Origin: DATGKD01 sp035294855
Lineage (GTDB): Bacteria; Actinomycetota; Acidimicrobiia; Acidimicrobiales; UBA8190
Assembly (NCBI GenBank): GCA_035294855.1
Contig: DATGKD010000267.1
Span: forward strand, 1-21,596
DNA: 21,596 nt
Direction of reading: 5' to 3'
Shown: one piece after another, positions 7,097 to 16,683 of the stretch
How positions within the stretch are numbered: position 1 is the stretch's first letter
Layout of the letters: every line of letters begins with the position of its first letter
Made by a program: the position numbers and the translations under genes
Notes under the pieces: model-generated
What the model saw: the letters and a program-made list of their open reading frames with translations, nothing else
Database searches by the model: none
Told to the model about the DNA's origin: nothing

Positions 7097-7130
7097 CGCC
7101 TCGACCGAGCGTTCCGTGCCAGTCGAGGCG
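7097..7130. terminator. Hairpin after ftsX in a convergent junction
   Basis: CGCCTCGAC (7097-7105) and GTCGAGGCG (7122-7130) form a perfect 9-bp stem with a 16-nt loop, one base beyond the ftsX stop codon. It lacks a T-run but is the strongest dyad between the convergent ftsX and nucleotidyltransferase genes. Confidence 0.45.
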
Positions 7131-7131
7131 G

Positions 7132-8052
7132 TCAGGCGTCCAGGAAACGGCGGATGCCGAGCACCGACCCGATCGAGCCGATCAACGCCCCCAGGATGAT
7201 CACCACCAGGCTTGTGACGACGACCTCGTGCGTCGGCACCTGCATCCGGTACCACAGGTTGCCGGTCTTCAGGTTGCTGAAGCTGTCGAGCACGATGTGC
7301 AGCACGAAGACCGCCAGGGTCGCCACGAGCGCGCCGATGAGGCCCTGGACGATGCCCTCACACATGAAGGGCACGCGGATGAACCAGTTCGTGGCGCCGA
7401 CGAGCTTCATGACCGACACCTCGCGACGGCGGGCGAAGATGGCCAGGCGAATCGTGTTGATGATGAGCACCGACGCCGACAACAACAGGATCACGGCCAA
7501 GACGAGGAACACCCATTGCAGGATCTTGCTCACGTTCTGGATGTTCTTCACCTCCTGGGTGGGCACGAGGACGTTCTTCACGCCGGGGTAGCCGCAGTGC
7601 TGGTTCGACGACTGGCCGTTGGACTGTGAGCACGAGAACTGCCGCCCGATGACGAGCCCCGCCGACGCCGGGTTGAGGGCGCACCGCAGCGACGCGGGCG
7701 TGGCCGCCACCGTGAGCACCTGGGACTCGTCGGGGGGAAGGAGGTGCCTGGCTTCGTCGAAGTCGTAGGCCTGGGAGCGGTAGGTGCAGCTCTGCACGTA
7801 GGGCAGCTGGTGGAGCTGCTGCTCGACCGAGTGCAGCTGCGAGTCCGACAGCCCGGGCGAGAGGAACACGAGCGCGTTCACACCGTGAGACCACTGCGTG
7901 GTGGCGTGCGCCACCCCCTGGCGCACCAGGAGCGACGCCCCCACCAGGGAGAGGGACACGCCGACGGTGAGCACCGCGGCGATCGTCATGAGGCGGTTGC
8001 GCCACAGATTGGCCGCCGTCTCCCGCGTCACGTAGTCGACCGAGATCGGCAC
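7132..8052 (-). CDS. ftsX: Cell-division ABC transporter-like protein FtsX, membrane subunit
   Basis: The 306-aa protein has the FtsX plan: a short cytoplasmic start, TM1 at about 21-44, an extracytoplasmic domain at 45-177, TM2 at about 178-203, an EVSVMKLVGATNWFIRVPF coupling segment (211-229), and TM3 and TM4 near 232-256 and 275-300. With FtsE it forms a complex that does not transport a solute; it relays ATP hydrolysis across the membrane to activate peptidoglycan hydrolases at division. Four cysteines (89, 124, 141, 153) fall in the extracytoplasmic domain, allowing two disulfides. The start is GTG 8052; downstream residues SVDYVTRETAANLWRNR fit the family N-terminus. It lies 67 nt after ftsE, presumably in the same transcript. 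Confidence 0.95.
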   Translation of the reverse strand: MPISVDYVTRETAANLWRNRLMTIAAVLTVGVSLSLVGASLLVRQGVAHATTQWSHGVNALVFLSPGLSDSQLHSVEQQLHQLPYVQSCTYRSQAYDFDEARHLLPPDESQVLTVAATPASLRCALNPASAGLVIGRQFSCSQSNGQSSNQHCGYPGVKNVLVPTQEVKNIQNVSKILQWVFLVLAVILLLSASVLIINTIRLAIFARRREVSVMKLVGATNWFIRVPFMCEGIVQGLIGALVATLAVFVLHIVLDSFSNLKTGNLWYRMQVPTHEVVVTSLVVIILGALIGSIGSVLGIRRFLDA

Positions 8053-8119
8053 TCAACCGCCTCCGTCGGTGTTAGGTCCCCGGCGCCAGGTCGTCCCGGC
8101 GCGGTGCCCTGCGGCTGCC

Positions 8120-8806
8120 TCAGGTGCCATAGCCGTACACGCCGCGTGCCTGGTCGCGCACGAGGGTGCCGTGATCGAGCTCGATGACGCGGCGTCGCAT
8201 CAGGTCGACCATGCTGGCGTCGTGGGTGGCGACCAGCACGGTCGTGCCCGTGCGGTTGATGCGGTCGAGCAGGCGCATGATGCCCTGGCTCGTCGCCGGG
8301 TCGAGGTTGCCGGTGGGCTCGTCGGCCAGCAGGATGAGCGGCCGGTTGACGAAGGCGCGCGCCACCGCGACCCGCTGCTGCTCGCCACCCGACAGCTCCG
8401 ACGGCAGGTTGTCGCGCTTCTTGGCCAGCCCGACGAGCTCGAGCACCTGGGGAACCTGGGCGTGGATGACGTGCTTGGGGCGTCCGATGACCTCGAGGGC
8501 GAACGCGACGTTCTCGAACACCGACTTGTTGGGCAAGAGACGGAAGTCCTGGAACACACAGCCGATGTTGCGCCGCAGATAGGGGATGCGCCACTGGCTG
8601 AGCTTGCCGATCTCGCGTCCCGCCACCCAGATGCGGCCCCGGCCGGGCTCGTCCTCGCGCAGCAGAAGCCGGATGAACGTCGTCTTCCCCGATCCGGACG
8701 GGCCCACGATGAAGACGAACTCACCCTTGTCGATCTCCACAGAGACGTCGCGCAGCGCGACGGCGCCGCCCTTGTAGGTCTTCGTGACGTTCTCGAAACG
8801 GATCAT
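8120..8806 (-). CDS. ftsE: Cell-division ATP-binding protein FtsE
   Basis: The 228-aa ABC ATPase energises FtsX. Walker A GPSGSGKTT is at 35-43, the Q-loop at Q86 (FQDFRLLPNKSVFENV region), the signature LSGGEQQ at 138-144, Walker B ILLADEPTG at 158-166, and the switch histidine at 195 (ATHD). The start MIRFENVTKTY is typical. ATG 8806 is preceded by GAGGA about 10 nt upstream, inside the second copy of a 36-nt tandem repeat. The upstream partner is prfB 241 nt away, so ftsEX may have its own promoter in that spacer. Confidence 0.96.
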   Translation of the reverse strand: MIRFENVTKTYKGGAVALRDVSVEIDKGEFVFIVGPSGSGKTTFIRLLLREDEPGRGRIWVAGREIGKLSQWRIPYLRRNIGCVFQDFRLLPNKSVFENVAFALEVIGRPKHVIHAQVPQVLELVGLAKKRDNLPSELSGGEQQRVAVARAFVNRPLILLADEPTGNLDPATSQGIMRLLDRINRTGTTVLVATHDASMVDLMRRRVIELDHGTLVRDQARGVYGYGT

Positions 8807-8811
8807 CGAGT

Positions 8812-8881
8812 CACAATCCTCGGCGACGCCTTGCTGCCCCCGCCGAGCACAATCCTCGGCGACGCCTTGCGGCCCCCGCCG
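8812..8881. repeat. 36-nt tandem repeat directly upstream of ftsE
   Basis: Copy 1 is 8812-8845 and copy 2 is 8848-8881, 34 nt each with one mismatch (8835 versus 8871) and a 36-nt period. Read on the minus strand, each copy contains GAGGATTGTG, so each carries a Shine-Dalgarno-like GAGGA; the copy nearer ftsE supplies the probable ftsE ribosome binding site. The 36-nt period is 12 codons, keeping one open frame through both copies that ends in a TGA overlapping the ftsE ATG (ATGA). Confidence 0.9.
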
Positions 8882-8914
8882 TCGCCACGTACGGCGCGCG
8901 CGGTCCGCACGAGG

Positions 8915-8992
8915 CTACCAGCATCGCCCCGGCACGGACGGGACGGTCCCGCACCCGCACGGCGTCGTGCGCGAGCTGTCGCGACGACACAT
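8915..8992 (-). CDS. Possible 25-codon Cys-rich small ORF between prfB and ftsE
   Basis: On the minus strand an ATG at 8992 follows AGGAG (9002-8998) with a 5-nt spacer, a good ribosome binding site for this window. The 25-aa product begins MCRRD and has cysteines at 2, 12, 14 and 24, ending in Trp. The TAG stop is 108 nt before the ftsE start. It may be a leader peptide, a microprotein, or chance. No homologue is known to me. The call rests only on the ribosome binding site and position. Confidence 0.3.
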   Translation of the reverse strand: MCRRDSSRTTPCGCGTVPSVPGRCW

Positions 8993-9037
8993 GAAATCTC
9001 CTGGTTGGGAGGGTGGCGAGATGACGCGGAGAGGGAA

Positions 9038-9051
9038 GTGAGCCGGCTCAC
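9038..9051. repeat. 14-bp perfect palindrome across the prfB stop codon
   Basis: GTGAGCCGGCTCAC is a perfect inverted repeat without a loop and contains the prfB stop codon (9048-9050). It may be a protein-binding site or part of a weak terminator; no T-run follows. Confidence 0.5.
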
Positions 9052-10173
9052 GCCCCGGCGGGGCGACGGCGGCGCAGCTCGGCCTCGATGAACTCGTCGA
9101 TGTCCCCGTCGAGCACGGCCTCCACGTTGCCGTCCTCGTGGTTCGTGCGGTGGTCCTTGACGTTCTGGTAGGGCGCGAGGACGTACGAGCGGATCTGGTT
9201 GCCCCACGCCACGTCCACCTTCGGCCCCGACAGCGAATCCAGTTCGGCCTGGCGTTCGGCTCGCTGCACCTGGGCGAGCTTGGCGGCCAGGATCTGCAAG
9301 GCGCGCGCCTTGTTCTGGTGCTGACTGCGCTCGTTCTGCACCGACACCACGATGCCGGTCGGCAGGTGCGTGATGCGCACCGCCGAGTCGGTCTTGTTGA
9401 CGTGCTGGCCGCCGGCGCCCGACGAACGGTACGTGTCGATGCGCAGGTCCTTGTCGTCGATCTCCACCTCGGAGCTCGCTTCCTCCAGGAACGGGATCAC
9501 GTCGATCGATGCAAAGCTCGTATGCCGCCGATGCTGGGCGTCGAACGGGGAGATGCGCACCAAGCGGTGGACGCCGCGCTCCGCGGAGAGAAGGCCGTAG
9601 GCGAACCGGCCCTTCACGATGAACGTCGCCGACAGGAGCCCGGCCTCCTGGCCTTCGGTCACCTCGTCGACCTCCACGCTGAAGCCGCGCCGCTCGGCCC
9701 AACGCAGGTACATGCGCAAGAGCATTTCGCACCAGTCCTGCGCGTCGGTACCGCCGGTGCCGGCGTGCAACTCGGCAATGGCGTCTTCGTCGTCGTACTC
9801 GCCGCTGAACAGGCTGCGCAGCTCGAGGTCCGACAGGCGGCGCGCCAGCTCGTCCACCTCCTTGGCGAGCTCGTCGGCGACGGAGTCGTCGGACTCCTCG
9901 ACCATGAGCTCGTGCAACGCCTCGGCGTCCTCCTGGCGGCGGGCGAGGTCGTCGAGCATCGCGATGTCGTCGGTCACCGCGCTGAACTCCGAGGTCACCT
10001 TGCGCGCCCGGTCGGCGTCGTCCCACAGGTCGGGACGCGAGATCTCGGACTCGAGCTCGGCGCGACGCGCCCGGAGCGCGTCGAGGCCGAGGTAGCCCTG
10101 CGCCTCGGTCAGCCGGGTCCGCAGCGACGCCAGCTCGGACCGGACATCCCGCTGCTCGCCGCCGCCCGAGGCG

Positions 10174-10187
<14 letters not shown>
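9048..10187 (-). CDS. prfB: Peptide chain release factor 2
   Basis: The 379-aa protein recognises UGA and UAA stop codons and triggers peptide release. The codon-recognition tripeptide SPF is at 213-215 (RISPFDAQHRRHTSF), which distinguishes RF2 from RF1 (PxT). The catalytic GGQ is at 259-261 in SSGAGGQHVNKTDSAVR. The N-terminal coiled domain covers residues 15-125. Many bacterial prfB genes need a programmed +1 frameshift near codon 26; here the equivalent stretch (GYLGLDAL, 31-38) is read in one frame with no internal stop, so autoregulation by frameshifting is absent. ATG 10187 lies inside the last codons of secA with a 14-nt overlap, implying translational coupling. No alternative ATG/GTG start was seen. 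Confidence 0.97.
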
Positions 10188-12960
<2,773 letters not shown>

Positions 12961-12969
12961 GGCCAATCG

Positions 12970-12975
12970 AGTGTA
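12970..12975 (-). promoter_or_regulatory. Candidate -10 element for secA (TACACT, 9 nt before ATG)
   Basis: On the minus strand TACACT is followed by 9 nt and ATG 12960. It fits TANNNT and has the same spacing as the elements before kgd, the hydrolase at 221 and the nucleotidyltransferase. No Shine-Dalgarno sequence is seen. Confidence 0.55.
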
Positions 12976-13082
12976 CCTGGGGCACCCCGCCGCCCCGGAC
13001 CGCCTCCGGGGGCGTTCGCGCTCGTCGCCGCAGGCCAGGGGGTACGCGCCGGGCCCCGAGACGGCAGGGAACGTGTGCGATC

Positions 13083-13649
13083 GTGGCCCGGGTGGGGGCG
13101 TTCACGCTGGGCACGCTGCGCAGCACGCCCGCGTCGCAGCGACCGGACCTGCTCGCGGCGCCGACCGCGTCCGCGCTCGAGGCGCTCGGCCTCCTCGAAC
13201 GCGTCGGCGTCGTCGAGATCGATCCGGACCTCTCCGACACCGCCAATTCGCAAGCGCATTACGGCCTGGCCCCGGACACCCTGGCGAACTGCGTCGTCGT
13301 CGGGGGCAAACGCGAAGGGGTCGAGCGCCTGGCGGCATGTGTGGTGCTGTTCACGACGCGCGCCGACGTCAACGGGACCGTGCGCCGCCGGCTCGACGTG
13401 CGCAAGGCGTCGTTCCTCCCGATGGAGCGCGCCGTCGACCTGACGGGGATGGAGTACGGCGGCATCAACCCCATCGGATTGCCGGCCGACTGGCCGCTCC
13501 TCGTCGATGCGCGCGTCGTCACCACCGACGTCGTGCTGATCGGCTCGGGCGTGCGGCGCTCCAAGCTGCTGCTTCCCGGCCGCCTGCTCGCCGACCTGCC
13601 GCGCGCCGAGGTCGTGGCCGGGCTCGGCGTGGAGGCCGGCGGGAGCTGA
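13083..13649 (+). CDS. YbaK/EbsC-type aminoacyl-tRNA deacylase family protein
   Basis: The 188-aa protein belongs to the YbaK/ProX family, whose members hydrolyse misacylated tRNAs such as Cys-tRNA(Pro) or Ala-tRNA(Pro). The fold landmarks are present: NCVVVGGKR (69-77), the catalytic-type lysine K108 in LDVRKASF, TGMEYGGINPIG (121-132), and GSGVRRSKLLLPG (154-166). GTG 13083 is used, with AGGGA 12 nt upstream as a weak ribosome binding site; GTG 13092 is a close alternative. It diverges from secA across 122 nt and converges with the decarboxylase gene. Which tRNA it edits cannot be told from sequence. Confidence 0.85.
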   Translation: MARVGAFTLGTLRSTPASQRPDLLAAPTASALEALGLLERVGVVEIDPDLSDTANSQAHYGLAPDTLANCVVVGGKREGVERLAACVVLFTTRADVNGTVRRRLDVRKASFLPMERAVDLTGMEYGGINPIGLPADWPLLVDARVVTTDVVLIGSGVRRSKLLLPGRLLADLPRAEVVAGLGVEAGGS

Positions 13650-13653
13650 ACGA

Positions 13654-13676
13654 CGAGCGGTGCGCAGGCGCGCTCG
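13654..13676. terminator. Hairpin between convergent genes
   Basis: CGAGCG (13654-13659) pairs with CGCTCG (13671-13676) around an 11-nt loop that can pair further. It fills the gap between the YbaK-family stop codon and the end of the decarboxylase gene. There is no T-run. Confidence 0.35.
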
Positions 13677-13678
13677 GC

Positions 13679-15010
13679 TCAGCCCGCGGACGCCACCTCC
13701 TCGTGGGCGGCGGCGATCGCGGCCACGGACCGGTCCACGTCCTGCTCGGTCGTGCGCCAGCTCGACACCGAGATGCGCATCAGGCGCATGCCCCGCCACG
13801 TGGTCCCGCCCATCCAGCATTCGCCGGAGCGCTGCACGGCATCGATCACTCGATCGGTGTGGTCGGGGTCGCCGAAGCTGACGAGGACCTGGTTGAGCAC
13901 GACGTCGTTGACGATGGTGACGCCGTCGACATCGCCCAGCCGCAGCGCGAACCGGCGCGCCAGGGAGCAGCACCGGTCGACGAGCTCGGCCACCCCGCTC
14001 CGGCCCAACTGGCGGAGGGCCGCCCAGGTGGCGAAGCCGCGGGCTCGCCGTGACGACTCGGGCACGAAGTCCGCCGGGCCCCGGAGCCCCGGCTGGCCCT
14101 GCCCGGACAGGTAGGCGGCGGTGAAGGACATCGCTGCCGCGTGGGCGGCCGGATGGGCGCAGAAGGCGTAGCCGCTGTCGTAGGGGACGTTCAGCCACTT
14201 GTGCCCGTCGACGCCCCAGGAGTCCGCGGCCGCCATGCCCGCCACGAGCGACCGGGTGCTCGGGCTCGCCGAGGCCCACAGCCCGAACGCGCCGTCGACG
14301 TGGACCCAGGCACCACGATCGTGCGCGATCGGCACGGCCCGGGCGAAGTCGTCGAACGCCCCGCTGTTGACGTTGCCGGCCTGCAGACACACCACGAGGG
14401 GACCGTCCGGTCCGGCCCCGAGCACGCGGCTCAGGTCCTCCACGTCGATGGCGCCCTGGTCGTCGACGGCCACCGGCTCGAGGGCATCGACGCCCACGCC
14501 GAGCAGCCGCAGGGCCCGGTCGATGGTGGCGTGGCGCTCCCCCGTGGCCACGACGCGCAGCCGCGGCGCTCCGGCCAGACCGCGCCGCTCGACGTCCCAG
14601 CCCGCCCTGGCGAGCACCTCGTGACGGGCGGCCGCCAGGCAGACCGTGTTGGCACCTTGGCCGCCGGTGACGAACCCGAACGACGCGTCGGCGGGAAGAC
14701 CCAGGAGATCCTTGAGCCACGCGCCCGACACGTCTTCCACGAGCGCGGCGGCGGGCGACGTCACCGCATTGAACGCCGGCTGGTCCCACGCCGTCGTGAG
14801 CACGTCGGCCGCGGTGGCCGCGTCGAGCGCGCCGCCGACCACGAACCCGAAGTACCGCGGCCCACTCGTCGCGACCAGGGCCGGCTCCACGGCCTCGGCG
14901 AGCTCGGCCACCACGGCCTCCGGCGCAGTGGGGCTGTCGGGGAGGTGCTCGAGCGCGCGCCGCATGGCCGCGAGGTCGACGTCGCTCCGGACCACCGGCG
15001 CGTCGTCCAT
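13679..15010 (-). CDS. PLP-dependent amino-acid decarboxylase (group II, aromatic-L-amino-acid/glutamate decarboxylase family)
   Basis: The 443-aa protein is a group II PLP decarboxylase, which removes CO2 from an amino acid to give an amine. TGGQGAN (115-121) would bind the cofactor phosphate, H160 in GERHATI would stack on the ring, D239 in HVDGAFG would pair with the pyridine nitrogen, and K271 in WGVDGHKWLNVPYDSG would form the Schiff base. Substrate (aromatic, branched or acidic amino acid) is not evident. ATG 15010 is the first available start. Codons 15069-15011 read in the same frame as a helix typical of the family N-terminus (ELLRTTAARAAAYRAS) but have no start codon, so the true start or an N-terminal loss is uncertain. 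It follows livF by 59 nt on the same strand, suggesting import and decarboxylation of the same amino acid. Confidence 0.88.
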   Translation of the reverse strand: MDDAPVVRSDVDLAAMRRALEHLPDSPTAPEAVVAELAEAVEPALVATSGPRYFGFVVGGALDAATAADVLTTAWDQPAFNAVTSPAAALVEDVSGAWLKDLLGLPADASFGFVTGGQGANTVCLAAARHEVLARAGWDVERRGLAGAPRLRVVATGERHATIDRALRLLGVGVDALEPVAVDDQGAIDVEDLSRVLGAGPDGPLVVCLQAGNVNSGAFDDFARAVPIAHDRGAWVHVDGAFGLWASASPSTRSLVAGMAAADSWGVDGHKWLNVPYDSGYAFCAHPAAHAAAMSFTAAYLSGQGQPGLRGPADFVPESSRRARGFATWAALRQLGRSGVAELVDRCCSLARRFALRLGDVDGVTIVNDVVLNQVLVSFGDPDHTDRVIDAVQRSGECWMGGTTWRGMRLMRISVSSWRTTEQDVDRSVAAIAAAHEEVASAG

Positions 15011-15069
15011 CGAGGCGCGGTACGCGGCGGCCCGGGCGGCGGTCGTGCGGAGGAGCTCCTCGAGCCCGC

Positions 15070-15783
15070 TTACGTCGCACCGGTCCCGAGGTACGCGGCC
15101 CGGACCCGGTCGTCGGCGAGCAGGTCGGCCGCCGGGCCCGACATGACGATCTCACCGGTCTCGAGCACGTACGCCCGGTCGGCGAGCGCCAGCGCTTGTG
15201 CCGCGTTCTGCTCGACGAGCAGGAGCGACGCCCCGGAGGCGCGGATGTCACGCAGGATGCGGAAGATCTGCGCGACGACGAGCGGGGCCAGGCCCAGTGA
15301 CGGCTCGTCGAGCAGGAGCACACGGGGCCGGCTCATGAGCGCGCGCCCGATGGCGAGCATCTGCTGTTCGCCGCCCGACAAGGTGCCACCGGCCTGGCGC
15401 CGGCGCTCCTTCAGGATGGGGAACAACGAATAGACGGTGTCGAAGTCCCGACGGATCGAGCGCGGCTGCAGGTACGCGCCCATGTCGAGGTTCTCCTCCA
15501 CCGTCATGCGGGGGAAGATGTGGCGACCTTCAGGCGCGTGGCTGATGCCCATGCCCACGATCCGGTGAGCCGGGATCTTCTCGACGGCCCGACCCTCGAA
15601 GCGGATGGTGCCTGCGGTGGGGTGCAGCAGGCCGGAGATCGTGCGCAGCGTGCTCGTCTTCCCCGCTCCGTTGGCGCCCAGCAGGGCGACGATCTCTCCC
15701 TCACCCACGTCGAGGTTCACGCCCCGCAGTGCCCGCACCGCTCCGTAGCGGACCTCGATCCCTTCGAGCTCGAGCAGAGTCAA
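15070..15783 (-). CDS. livF: Branched-chain amino-acid ABC transporter ATP-binding protein LivF
   Basis: The 237-aa ATPase is one of the two nucleotide-binding subunits of a HAAT-family importer. Walker A GANGAGKTS is at 36-44, the Q-loop region SHAPEGRHIFPRMTVEENL at 81-99 (LivF-specific PEGRxxF), the signature LSGGEQQ at 135-141, and Walker B VLLLDEPSLGLAP at 155-167, also typical of LivF. The start is TTG 15783, one base after the livG TGA, so translation probably depends on termination at livG. No better in-frame start fits the family N-terminus. Confidence 0.94.
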   Translation of the reverse strand: MTLLELEGIEVRYGAVRALRGVNLDVGEGEIVALLGANGAGKTSTLRTISGLLHPTAGTIRFEGRAVEKIPAHRIVGMGISHAPEGRHIFPRMTVEENLDMGAYLQPRSIRRDFDTVYSLFPILKERRRQAGGTLSGGEQQMLAIGRALMSRPRVLLLDEPSLGLAPLVVAQIFRILRDIRASGASLLLVEQNAAQALALADRAYVLETGEIVMSGPAADLLADDRVRAAYLGTGAT

Positions 15784-15784
15784 C

Positions 15785-16681
15785 TCAGGCGTTCCCGTCG
15801 TCCGGTGGGCTGCCGGGGGCGGTGCCGGGGGCGTTGTCCTGCCTACCGTCCGCCTCCTCCTCGGCGCGGCCCAGGTAGGCCTCGATCACTGCTTCGTCGC
15901 GCTGCACGTCGGCTGGGGTGCCCATCGCGATCAGACGGCCGAAGTTCAGCACCGCCACCCGGTCCGCGATCGACATCACGAGGCGCATGTCGTGCTCGAT
16001 GAGCAGCACGGTGACGCCGAGCTCGCCGTTGACGCGACGGATCACCTGTTCGAGCGCCGCCTTCTCGCCGGCGGTGGTGCCGGCGGCGGGCTCGTCCAAC
16101 AACAAGAGCTCCGGGCTCGTGGCCAGCGCGCGGGCGATCTCGAGCTTGCGCTGGTCCCCGTACGGGAGCGAGCTCGCCACTTCGTCGCCGCGTGCCGCCA
16201 AGCCCACGAAGTCGAGCAGCTCGTCTGCGCGGGAGCGGCTGAACTTGTCCTCACGTCGGGTACGCGGCAGCAGCAACATGGCGCCCACCGGCCCGGTGTG
16301 CAGGCGCGCCTCCACGCCGACGCGGACGTTCTCGAAGGCGGTGAGGGCGTTGAACAGGCGGCTCGTCTGGAACGTGCGGGCCATCCCGAAGCGGTTGACC
16401 CGGTTGGGCTTCCGCCCGACGAGCGACACCGGCGGTCGCCCGGAGGGGCGGAACTCGATGTGCCCGGCCTGCGGGGTGTGCACTCCGGTCAGGCAGTTGA
16501 ACAACGAGGTCTTGCCCGCCCCGTTGGGGCCGATGACGGACAGGATCTCGCCGCGTTGCTGACTGAACGAGACACCAGCCAGGCTGACCACACCGCCAAA
16601 GCGCAACGTCACGTCGGTGACCGACAGGATGGGGTCGGCCACCGGCGCGGGGTCGACGGACGAGGGGGATGCGAGCGCCAC
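15785..16681 (-). CDS. livG: Branched-chain amino-acid ABC transporter ATP-binding protein LivG
   Basis: The 298-aa ATPase is the second nucleotide-binding subunit. Walker A GPNGAGKTS is at 51-59, the LivG-type ARTFQTSRLFNALTAFENV segment at 101-119, the atypical signature LPYGDQRKLEIARAL at 172-186 (normal for LivG), Walker B LLLLDEPAAG around 192-201, and the switch histidine in LIEHDM near 230. The usual continuation after DEPAAG is MNPxE; here it reads TTAGE. An Asp/Gly/Pro-rich C-terminal tail (about 272-298) has no known role. GTG 16681 lies 2 nt after the livM TAG and has AAGGGG at 16693-16688 as ribosome binding site. Confidence 0.94.
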   Translation of the reverse strand: MALASPSSVDPAPVADPILSVTDVTLRFGGVVSLAGVSFSQQRGEILSVIGPNGAGKTSLFNCLTGVHTPQAGHIEFRPSGRPPVSLVGRKPNRVNRFGMARTFQTSRLFNALTAFENVRVGVEARLHTGPVGAMLLLPRTRREDKFSRSRADELLDFVGLAARGDEVASSLPYGDQRKLEIARALATSPELLLLDEPAAGTTAGEKAALEQVIRRVNGELGVTVLLIEHDMRLVMSIADRVAVLNFGRLIAMGTPADVQRDEAVIEAYLGRAEEEADGRQDNAPGTAPGSPPDDGNA

Positions 16682-16683
16682 GG

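Noticed and set aside
10082..10108. Programmed frameshift site in prfB
   Set aside because: The stretch matching the E. coli frameshift region is read in one frame with no internal stop codon, so there is no frameshift.
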